From positions 124,001 through 188,000 of the forward strand of contig JBEKAB010000003.1 of assembly GCA_050018415.1 (NCBI GenBank): DNA of 64,000 bases, in the 5' to 3' direction. The position numbers and the translations under genes are program-made. Under the pieces are notes generated by a model that saw nothing but the letters and a program-made list of their open reading frames with translations, was not told the origin of the DNA and did no database searches. This DNA is from UBA1161 sp002311745. Its GTDB lineage: Bacteria > Planctomycetota > Phycisphaerae > Tepidisphaerales > Tepidisphaeraceae. Below, piece by piece: positions 56,921 through 64,000 of this stretch (position 1 is the stretch's first letter; every line of letters starts with the position of its first letter).

Positions 56921-57385
56921 TCATTCCATGTTGGTCCGGACCGCGTACATCTTGCCCTCGCGGAAGATTTCCACGATCTTGATCGGGTTTTTGCCGCCGT
57001 CGGTGTCGAGGTGATGGCCGTCGCGGTCGAAAAACATCTCGAAGTCCAGCTTCTTGTCTTCCTGTTTTTGCATGGCGGGGATGAACACGACGTAGGTATG
57101 GTTGATCCAGACCTCGACGCGGTCCCAATCGGCGTCGGCCAGGTTAACGATGTCAACCCGCCGGCTCATCAGCTCGTACTGGGCGCGGGCGTCGGCCAAT
57201 CCGCCGCGCGGCGCCGAGGCCTCATAATTTCGCTTGGCCGCATCCGCCGCCAGCTCCGCCGACGTTTTGCGCAAATTGGGGTCGGGATTAGGCAGCAGCG
57301 ACGGCCTGCCATCGCTCACGCATCCCGCGGCTCCCAAAATCAACGCCAATGCCAGCACCGCGCCAACCAACAACCGGTGGTTCAT
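56921..57385 (-). CDS. Small lipoprotein of unknown function
   Basis: A 154-residue protein with an N-terminal lipoprotein signal (LLVGAVLALALILGAAGC, lipid Cys22). The mature part is mostly charged helix, then a short beta-rich end (RVEVWINHTYVVFIPAM). AGAGG before ATG 57385 supports the start. No domain is recognised. Confidence 0.8.
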   Translation of the reverse strand: MNHRLLVGAVLALALILGAAGCVSDGRPSLLPNPDPNLRKTSAELAADAAKRNYEASAPRGGLADARAQYELMSRRVDIVNLADADWDRVEVWINHTYVVFIPAMQKQEDKKLDFEMFFDRDGHHLDTDGGKNPIKIVEIFREGKMYAVRTNME

Positions 57386-57439
57386 GTCAAACCTCTGTTA
57401 AGCGCCAGAATTATTATCGGACGATCCCCCGCCGCCGGC

Positions 57440-58084
57440 TTAGGAAAAACTTGGAGGCTCTGGGGCTGGTTTTACGGCGGCGAAGGTGAAAAAGGGCCGG
57501 CCCTGCAGCCGGTACTTCCTCTCGAAATTCGTCCCGACCATTTCCCCTTGGCCGGCCGACCCCGGCGGCTGGTACTGGGCCCGCTCCAGGGGCGACGCCG
57601 CCAACACCTGCTCGATCTGATGAAAGTAATCTTCGTGATCCGTGGCGATCTGCAACCGTCCCCGCGGCTGCAGCACGCGGCACATCTCGGCCACGAACGG
57701 CTCCTGGATCAGTCGCCGCTTGTGATGCCGCTTTTTGGGCCAGGGATCCGGAAAATAAAGGTGGATCGCCGACACGCTGGCATCGGCGACGAATTCGTGC
57801 AGGAAGTAGCTCGCTTCCGCTCGGACCGTGCGGGCATTGAAGCACGCGTTGCGCCGCAGCCGGTCGCTGGCGTACCGCCAAAACCATCGGGCGTATTCGA
57901 CCCCCAGGAAATTGGTCTCCGTGCGCCCCTTGGCCTGCTCGACCAGAAACGTCCCTTTGCCCATGCCAATTTCGATTTCCACCGGATGATCGTTGCCGAA
58001 CAGATCCCTCCACACGATCGGCCGCGGCAGCGCCTCCACGTCCAACCCAATCGGCTCGGTCACTAGTTGTCGCGACGATCGCAT
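57440..58084 (-). CDS. trmB: tRNA (guanine-N7-)-methyltransferase TrmB
   Basis: Methylates G46 of tRNA from S-adenosylmethionine. The 214-residue protein has VEIEIGMGKGTFLVEQ (SAM site), FLGVEYARWFWRYASDRL, and the family signature HLYFPDPWPKKRHHKRRL with the catalytic Asp region. QIATDHEDYFHQ is also conserved. ATG 58084 was used because upstream codons fall in the palindrome at 58126-58195. It follows purH by 120 bases on the same strand. Confidence 0.94.
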   Translation of the reverse strand: MRSSRQLVTEPIGLDVEALPRPIVWRDLFGNDHPVEIEIGMGKGTFLVEQAKGRTETNFLGVEYARWFWRYASDRLRRNACFNARTVRAEASYFLHEFVADASVSAIHLYFPDPWPKKRHHKRRLIQEPFVAEMCRVLQPRGRLQIATDHEDYFHQIEQVLAASPLERAQYQPPGSAGQGEMVGTNFERKYRLQGRPFFTFAAVKPAPEPPSFS

Positions 58085-58125
58085 CGGGACGATTGTAACC
58101 GGCGGCGCGACGGGCGCAGCCCGAT

Positions 58126-58195
58126 TTAGCGGCGGTACGCAGCACCGCGGGTTTGAGTTCTCCAATGAACCCGCGGTGTTGCGCACCGCCGCTAA
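58126..58195. repeat. 28-bp inverted repeat between purH and trmB
   Basis: Arms 58126-58153 and 58168-58195 match at 26 of 28 positions (TTAGCGGCGG to CCGCGGGTT) around a 14-base loop. A single arm is found at 11403-11430. The form is that of a dispersed REP-like palindrome. Confidence 0.9.
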
Positions 58196-58197
58196 GT

Positions 58198-58222
58198 CGG
58201 CATTTCAATGCTTGAAATGCCG
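58198..58222 (-). terminator. Perfect 11-bp hairpin over the purH stop codon
   Basis: CGGCATTTCAA and TTGAAATGCCG flank a 3-base loop. The purH TGA (58207-58205) is inside the stem. It lacks a T-run on the minus strand. It could stop transcription, protect the 3' end, or be part of the neighbouring palindromic element. Confidence 0.45.
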
Positions 58223-59794
58223 CTGGCCCGTGAAAACCATCGCCGCCTCACGCGCATCGACCAGATCGATGGTTTGGCGGTCTTTGATCGACCCGCCGGG
58301 CTGAATGAGGGCCGTCACGCCCGCGTCCAGGAGCAGCCGCGGGGCGTCGGGGAAGGGGAAAAACGCGTCGCTGGCGGCGACGCTCCCCGCCGCCCGGCTG
58401 CCGGCCTTTTCGATGGCCACTTTCGCCGCGCTGGCCCGGTCCATCTGGCCGGCCCCGGCGCCCAAAAGCATCTGATCCTTGCACACCACGATGGCATTGC
58501 TCTTGACGTGCTTGCACACCACCCAGGCAAATTTCAAATCCGTCAGCTCCCTGTCCGTCGGCTGGCGCCGCGAGACGATCTTCCATGCCGATGCTTCGGC
58601 GCCCGCCAGATCGCGCTGCTGCACCAAATATCCGCCGGCGATTTTGTGCATGTGCAGTTCCGCGTCGTCGCGCGGACCCAGCGGCCCGGTCGCCAGCAGG
58701 CGCACGTTCTTCCAGCGATCCTTCAGCAGCGCCAGGGCATGGGGCTCGAAACTCGGGGCGACGATCACCTCGAGCAATTGGTCGATCGCCACCATGGCCT
58801 GCGCCGCGTGCAGATCTACCTCGTGGTTCAAGGCGACGATGCCGCCGAAGGCGGCCAGCGGATCGCCCTCGAAGGCTCGGCCAAACGCCGTCGCCAAGTC
58901 CTGCGCCACAGCGCAGCCGCAGGGCGTCGTGTGCTTCACGATGCACGCCGCCGGCTGCGAAAATTCTTTCACGCACGCCAGGGCCCCGTCGCCATCCAGC
59001 AGATTGACGTAGGACAGCTCCTTGCCGTGCAGTTGCTGGGCTTGCGCGATGGACGCTTCGCGGCTTGGGCGATCATCGACGTATAACGCCCCCTTCTGAT
59101 GGGGATTCTCGCCGTAGCGCAGGGTTTGCTTGCGCGACAAGTGCAGATCGATGTGCTGGGGCAGGTGGTCGGCTGGGGCCGCGCCTCCGTCCAGCACGCC
59201 TTGCAGATACCGCGCGATCGCGGCGTCGTACGCGGCCGTGCGGGCGAACGCCCGCTGGGCCTGCTTGAGCCGGTGTTTCCCGCACGAGCTGCCGCCGTGC
59301 TCGCCCAGGTCGCCCAAGACCTTCTCGTATTGATCCGGGCTGGTGATCACCAAGACGTAGCGGTGGTTCTTGGCTGCCGAGCGGATCATCGCCGGCCCGC
59401 CGATGTCGATGTTTTCGATCGCCTCGTCAAAGCTCACGTCGGGCCTGGCGACCGTTTGTTCAAACGGATAGAGATTGACGCACAGCAGGTCGATGCCCTG
59501 GATGCCGTGCGTTTTCATGGCCGCGGCGTGCTCGGGCTTGTCGCGCAGCGCCAGCAAACCGCCGTGGATGTTCGGGTGCAGCGTTTTGACCCGTCCGTCC
59601 ATCATTTCCGGAAAGCCCGTCACCTGCGACACGTCGATGGCGCTCAGCCCCGCATCGCGCAAAAACGCCGCCGTTCCGCCCGTGCTGATCAGCTCGACGT
59701 GGAACTGGCGCTGCAGCGCGGCGGCAAACTCGGCCAAGCCGGTTTTGTCCCACACGCTGATCAAGGCCCGACGCACTGGAACCAGATCGGACAT
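58205..59794 (-). CDS. purH: Bifunctional AICAR transformylase / IMP cyclohydrolase PurH
   Basis: Performs the last two steps of IMP synthesis. The 529-residue protein has the N-terminal cyclohydrolase (RRALISVWDKTGLAEFA, LISTGGTAAFLRDAG, VTGFPEMMDGRVKTLHPNIH, IDIGGPAMIRSAAKN). The transformylase begins about 200, with LRYGENPHQKGALY and the active-site LVQQRDLAG/SNAIVVCKDQMLLGAGAGQMDR and AASDAFFPFPD segments. AAAGG before ATG 59794 fits. It starts 7 bases after the PQQ lipoprotein gene, so the two are co-transcribed. Confidence 0.96.
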   Translation of the reverse strand: MSDLVPVRRALISVWDKTGLAEFAAALQRQFHVELISTGGTAAFLRDAGLSAIDVSQVTGFPEMMDGRVKTLHPNIHGGLLALRDKPEHAAAMKTHGIQGIDLLCVNLYPFEQTVARPDVSFDEAIENIDIGGPAMIRSAAKNHRYVLVITSPDQYEKVLGDLGEHGGSSCGKHRLKQAQRAFARTAAYDAAIARYLQGVLDGGAAPADHLPQHIDLHLSRKQTLRYGENPHQKGALYVDDRPSREASIAQAQQLHGKELSYVNLLDGDGALACVKEFSQPAACIVKHTTPCGCAVAQDLATAFGRAFEGDPLAAFGGIVALNHEVDLHAAQAMVAIDQLLEVIVAPSFEPHALALLKDRWKNVRLLATGPLGPRDDAELHMHKIAGGYLVQQRDLAGAEASAWKIVSRRQPTDRELTDLKFAWVVCKHVKSNAIVVCKDQMLLGAGAGQMDRASAAKVAIEKAGSRAAGSVAASDAFFPFPDAPRLLLDAGVTALIQPGGSIKDRQTIDLVDAREAAMVFTGQRHFKH

Positions 59795-59801
59795 AGGACC
59801 T

Positions 59802-61052
59802 TTATCGTGCGGCCGCGGCGCGTGGCGCGCCGGGCCGAATAACCAGCGCCAGTTCGCCGGTGGCTCCGGGAGTGAGCACCGGCTGGATCGCCAGGATCAG
59901 TCCCCGCGCCGTCGCCGCGTAGATGATCGATCCGTTTGGATTCGTGGCAAACGCCGCCAGGTCCTTGCGGCGCGAGGCGAACGCCCGCTGCCCCGTGGAC
60001 TTGTCCAGCGCCAAAATCGTGTTGGACGTGCTCAGCACGTACGCGTACCGATCATCCTCGGCCAACAGTCGGGTGGCGTCCGGCGCGGTCCATCGGGCGG
60101 TGTGGATCGGCTGTTCGCCCAGGCTCTGCGTCTGCTGAGTGTCCAGTTCGATCGGCTCGGATTTGTCGATGGCGGCCAGTCCTCGGCCGGGGACAAATTG
60201 GTACACGCTGGTGGCGGTGAGTTCCGGCCCCGTTTGCAGGGCCACGCCGGCGAAGAATCGCCACTTGATCTTGCCCGTATTGCGGTAGAGGCAATAGAGG
60301 GATTGGTCGGTGCAGGCGACGTAAACCCCGGATTTATCCGCCTTCAGATCGGCCAGGATTGCGCCGCGCGTGTCGAAGCGCAAGCCGTCGAGCAGCGGCC
60401 ACAAGGGCGCGCGATCCGAGTCCACCGCGCGCACGCTGCCGTCCTGGCTGCCGAAATAGATCTCCTTCTGATACACGGCCGGGGCGCCGAGCACCGGTCC
60501 ACCGCTGAGCACTTCCCAGCGCACGGGGTTGAACGACGTGGTGATGTCCACGGCGCCCAGCCGGCTGTTCTGACCCTCCAGCCCCAGGTAGATCATGTTT
60601 TCCGCTCCCGCCGGCGGGCCGGTCACGCCCTGGCCCAACGGAATCGATTTTTCCAGGTGACCGTCGGGGCCGTACACCTCCAGGGTGTGAGTGGTGGCAA
60701 AGACGACGCGCTCGCCGAGTTGCACCGGACCGCCCTTGACGGGGGTGTCCGGCGACGCGATCTGGTTCAAATACTGGAGTTGGCCGGCCTTGGCGCCCAG
60801 CGCGTAATCGATGTTCTGATCACTCATCGCGTGCAACGTGTCGCCGACCAGGTACAGCTTCTGGATTGATTCACCGCCGGTCAGATGGAGTTGGCTGCTC
60901 CAATCGACGATGAAGCCGGCCTCCGAGAGGGTGACAAAAGAACGGCTCCGCGGGGTGGAGGTCTGTGGCCGTTTGGCGGCGCAGGCGCACAACAGGGCGC
61001 AAAACGTCACGGTGGTCAAGGCAAAAGCGGTCGATTTGCGAAAATGGATCAC
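59802..61052 (-). CDS. PQQ-like beta-propeller lipoprotein
   Basis: A 416-residue protein with a lipoprotein signal (FALTTVTFCALLCAC, lipid Cys24 or 22) and about seven propeller blades, for example YFGSQDGSVRAVDSD, LYCLYRNTGKIKWRFFA, AYVLSTSNTILALDKSTGQ and IYAATARGLILAIQ. The pattern is that of BamB-like or enzyme-less PQQ propellers; an outer-membrane or scaffold role is inferred. A GTG start at 61052 has GGAGA at 6 bases. It is followed by purH. Confidence 0.85.
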   Translation of the reverse strand: MIHFRKSTAFALTTVTFCALLCACAAKRPQTSTPRSRSFVTLSEAGFIVDWSSQLHLTGGESIQKLYLVGDTLHAMSDQNIDYALGAKAGQLQYLNQIASPDTPVKGGPVQLGERVVFATTHTLEVYGPDGHLEKSIPLGQGVTGPPAGAENMIYLGLEGQNSRLGAVDITTSFNPVRWEVLSGGPVLGAPAVYQKEIYFGSQDGSVRAVDSDRAPLWPLLDGLRFDTRGAILADLKADKSGVYVACTDQSLYCLYRNTGKIKWRFFAGVALQTGPELTATSVYQFVPGRGLAAIDKSEPIELDTQQTQSLGEQPIHTARWTAPDATRLLAEDDRYAYVLSTSNTILALDKSTGQRAFASRRKDLAAFATNPNGSIIYAATARGLILAIQPVLTPGATGELALVIRPGAPRAAAAR

Positions 61053-61229
61053 AGCGGTCTCCAGGGCAATGGGCCGCGTGCCTCAGGGCGGCGGCCCGGT
61101 GGGGATAAGATGAAGGATAGTCGATGCACGCCGCGAGGGTCAAACGCCTTACGCCTGCGCCACAGCGCAACCGCCTATGGCGGCGACGGGGCGCGGCGCC
61201 GCAGGGCCAAAACGAACTCATCGGTCTTG

Positions 61230-61257
61230 TTGACATTGGTTTGCGGCGATTTATACT
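61230..61257 (+). promoter_or_regulatory. Sigma-70-type promoter of the tRNA-Thr/tuf unit
   Basis: TTGACA (61230-61235) and TATACT (61252-61257) are separated by 16 bases, near the bacterial consensus. A start of transcription near 61264 would give an 84-base leader before tRNA-Thr. Confidence 0.85.
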
Positions 61258-61347
61258 TTCCGCCCTTCTTGGGCTTGGGGTACGCGCTCGCCGGGGTATG
61301 CCGACGCGTATCACAGGCAAGCCGCTCGGCGCTGAACTGGCGATCGC

Positions 61348-61419
61348 GCTGGCATAGCTCAGCGGTAGAGCGCCACCTTGGTAAGGTGGAGGTCCTGGGT
61401 TCAATCCCCAGTGCCAGCT
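61348..61419 (+). tRNA. tRNA-Thr (GGT)
   Basis: The seven-base acceptor GCTGGCA pairs with TGCCAGC and ends in a T discriminator. A D-arm (GCTCAGCGGTAGAGC), anticodon stem CCACC/GGTGG with loop TTGGTAA (anticodon GGT), and T-arm with GGTTCAATCC are complete. CCA is not encoded. It is transcribed ahead of tuf, as in many bacteria. Confidence 0.95.
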
Positions 61420-61515
61420 TTTGCGTGGAGGTTGGACTCAAGACGGGCCGAACGGGTCACCGATACCCAAAGGCATTTCGCGAGTGAGGCACAAACTGAT
61501 TGGGAGGTTACCGAC

Positions 61516-62712
<1,197 letters not shown>

Positions 62713-62754
62713 CGCCGACGTCGCTCCGGTGCCGTTGCATCAGGTGGTGAAACC

Positions 62755-62919
62755 ATGGCAAAAGAGAATCGTGAAATGGTCTGGCTGCAATGCACTCAGA
62801 CCGGCGACCTGAACTACCGCACCGAAATCAAGGTGCTCGGCGGCGCGCCCAAGATCGAACTGAAGAAGTATTGCCCCAGGCTCAGACGCCACACGGTGCA
62901 TAAGATTAAGAGGAAGTAA
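62755..62919 (+). CDS. rpmG: 50S ribosomal protein L33
   Basis: A 54-residue ribosomal protein. VWLQCTQTGDLNYRTEIK and KIELKKYCPRLRRHTVHK match L33. It is of the partly zinc-free form: only single cysteines (Cys13 and Cys40) are in place of the two C-x-x-C pairs. Begins 42 bases after tuf; the order tuf-rpmG-tRNA-Trp-secE-nusG is the conserved bacterial one. Confidence 0.95.
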   Translation: MAKENREMVWLQCTQTGDLNYRTEIKVLGGAPKIELKKYCPRLRRHTVHKIKRK

Positions 62920-62925
62920 CGGAGA

Positions 62926-63010
62926 AATGCTGAAGGCCCAATGACGAGTGCTGAAGGAAAGGCGCCCAGGCTCTGTTCCATTCAGCATTCCGCATTCATC
63001 CTTCAGCATT
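62926..63010. repeat. Intercistronic inverted repeat of ATGCTGAAGG units
   Basis: The left arm (62926-62960) has two ATGCTGAAGG-like units with an ATGACGAG unit between. The right arm (62978-63010) has complementary CCTTCAGCATT, CATTCAGCATT and CGCATTC units. It fills nearly all the space between rpmG and tRNA-Trp. Its design is like the elements at 24841 and 39348, with different sequence. Confidence 0.8.
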
Positions 63011-63018
63011 CGCCTGCT

Positions 63019-63091
63019 ACGCCAGTAGCTCAATTGGCAGAGCGGCCGTCTCCAAAGCGGCAGGTTGGGGGTTCGATTCCTCCCTGGCGTG
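63019..63091 (+). tRNA. tRNA-Trp (CCA)
   Basis: The acceptor ACGCCAG pairs with CTGGCGT and ends in discriminator G. The anticodon stem GCCGT/GCGGC flanks loop CTCCAAA (anticodon CCA). T-arm GGTTCGATTCC is standard. It lies in the tuf-rpmG-secE region, the common place for tRNA-Trp. Confidence 0.95.
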
Positions 63092-63097
63092 TGATAT

Positions 63098-63712
63098 ATG
63101 ACCGCAGCTATGCAAGACAGCCAGCCCCAGGATCAAGCGGCCGCCGCTGCTAAAGCTCAGCAGCCCGACAAGCAGCACAAGCCGCCGCCCAGCTATCCTC
63201 CGCCACCGGACAGAACCGCCGGCGGTTACGTTCCCGGTCCGCCCAAGCCGGGCTACTTCGCCATCTATAAAAAAGGCCAGGGATATTGGACACGCATGGG
63301 CACCGTCGCCGGCGCCGCGCTCATCGGCCTGCTGACCTGCGACTTCATCTTCAACGAATTTGATTCCTTCGCGGCCCAGCAATCGGTGAGGAGTTATTTA
63401 AGCCGGATCCACTTGCAGGAACCTCGGGCCGGTTATCTGCTGGTCCTGGTCGTGGGCATGGTGTATGCCCTGATTGTCTATCACTATTTGAACAAGCCGC
63501 ACAACGTCGACTTTCTGATCGCCACGGACAGCGAGATGAAGCGCGTCAACTGGACCAGCAAAAAGGACTTGTTCGGTTCGACGCGCGTGGTGATCGCCTT
63601 CATGTTCATCATCGCCGTGGTGCTGTTTTTGTACGACCTGTTTTTCCAAACCGTTTTCTGGTTGATTGGCGTGCTGAAGACGCCGCCGCCCTTCTTCCCG
63701 GAAAAGCACTAG
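63098..63712 (+). CDS. secE: SecE-type translocase subunit with extended N-terminus
   Basis: Part of the SecYEG channel. The family signature is C-terminal: FLIATDSEMKRVNWTSKKDL followed by a membrane helix (STRVVIAFMFIIAVVLFLYDLFF). The 204-residue length is three times that of a minimal SecE: residues 1-60 are Ala/Gln/Pro-rich, and two further membrane segments (about 68-86 and 110-130) precede the conserved helix. An ATG at 63110 is an alternative start. It starts 6 bases after tRNA-Trp and is followed 10 bases later by nusG. Confidence 0.92.
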   Translation: MTAAMQDSQPQDQAAAAAKAQQPDKQHKPPPSYPPPPDRTAGGYVPGPPKPGYFAIYKKGQGYWTRMGTVAGAALIGLLTCDFIFNEFDSFAAQQSVRSYLSRIHLQEPRAGYLLVLVVGMVYALIVYHYLNKPHNVDFLIATDSEMKRVNWTSKKDLFGSTRVVIAFMFIIAVVLFLYDLFFQTVFWLIGVLKTPPPFFPEKH

Positions 63713-63722
63713 GGCATCTCCT

Positions 63723-64000
63723 ATGCAATTTTTCGTTCTGAGAGTCGCCAGCAACAAAGAGGACCGCGTCCGCGAGTCGCTGGCGCGCAAGGTCAAGATC
63801 GAGGCCCTGGAGACCCAGGTCGGCCGCATCCTCGTGCCGGTGGAAAAGGTCCGCCAGATCAAGGACGGCAAACGCCGCGACACCGACCGCAAGCTCTATC
63901 CCGGCTACGTCTTCATCGAGTTGGATCTGGACCCCAACGGCATGATCCCCGAAAAAGTCTGGTTCATGATCAAGGAGACCGACGGCGTCGGCGATTTCAT
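63723..64000 (+). CDS. nusG: Transcription termination/antitermination protein NusG (5' part)
   Basis: Binds RNA polymerase and links it to Rho or the ribosome. The visible 92 residues form the NGN domain: MQFFVLRVASNKEDRVRESL (normally WYVVH/RVxSGxE), LVPVEKVRQIKDGKRR, and KLYPGYVFIELDLD with the conserved P-G-Y. The C-terminal KOW part lies beyond the window. It follows secE by 10 bases. Confidence 0.95.
   Translation, partial: MQFFVLRVASNKEDRVRESLARKVKIEALETQVGRILVPVEKVRQIKDGKRRDTDRKLYPGYVFIELDLDPNGMIPEKVWFMIKETDGVGDF

Noticed and set aside
61053..61347. Small gene before tRNA-Thr
   Set aside because: Frames here run into the tRNA and show no ribosome binding site; the promoter at 61230 explains the conserved-looking sequence.

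Overview
The window is GC-rich, densely coded bacterial DNA. It has several marks of a planctomycete, probably from the Phycisphaerae side of Planctomycetota. These are a PEP-CTERM beta-helix protein, three Hanks-type kinases (two with membrane segments or zinc ribbons) beside an FHA/SpoIIE phosphatase, PQQ-propeller/TPR proteins, M50/HlyD export proteins, a SecE with extra membrane segments, and an EF-Tu switch region of a type I associate with planctomycetes. The lineage is inferred from protein character; no rRNA is present.

Layout: 1-2893 (minus) is a tetrapyrrole operon: siroheme-type dehydrogenase, CcsA/HemX-like membrane protein, glutamyl-tRNA reductase. 2994-15201 (plus) runs through a GT-C/TPR membrane protein, MTA phosphorylase, a giant TPR/PQQ-propeller protein, a NifU-like scaffold, TadA, a second GT-C/TPR protein, PurU and an InaA-type kinase. 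15212-16722 (minus) holds a STAS protein and a PurM-like enzyme, divergent from lysA (16827-18119).

18148-27835 (minus) is the most unusual part. Three HlyD-type adaptor proteins (one carrying GAF-like sensory sequence, one fused to a PqqD-like domain and an M50 intramembrane protease) lead into a short SecA paralogue, and a large PEP-CTERM beta-helix protein lies just downstream. I read this as a candidate dedicated envelope export system with a possible cargo.

27980-33093 carries a zincin, SppA, a zinc-ribbon membrane protein, a PGRP-like amidase, an atypical kinase and an HtrA protease. 33062-44006 (minus) carries fused indolepyruvate:ferredoxin oxidoreductase, a membrane protein and the glutamate synthase subunits. 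After a GT39-like protein (44190-45794) comes a 510-base spacer full of nested inverted repeats, then a PadR repressor with a clear operator and its partner membrane protein. 48491-55859 is a signalling block: FHA-SpoIIE phosphatase divergent from two kinases. 55904-61052 has an amidohydrolase, a lipoprotein, trmB, purH and a PQQ lipoprotein. 61230-64000 is the conserved translation/secretion block: promoter, tRNA-Thr, tuf, rpmG, tRNA-Trp, secE, nusG (cut by the window end).

A second theme is non-coding. Three intercistronic spacers (24841-24935, 39348-39458, 62926-63010) hold inverted repeats whose arms are built from short degenerate direct repeats, similar in architecture but different in sequence. 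Other palindromic elements lie at 95-144, 11403-11430/58126-58195 and 45834-46171.
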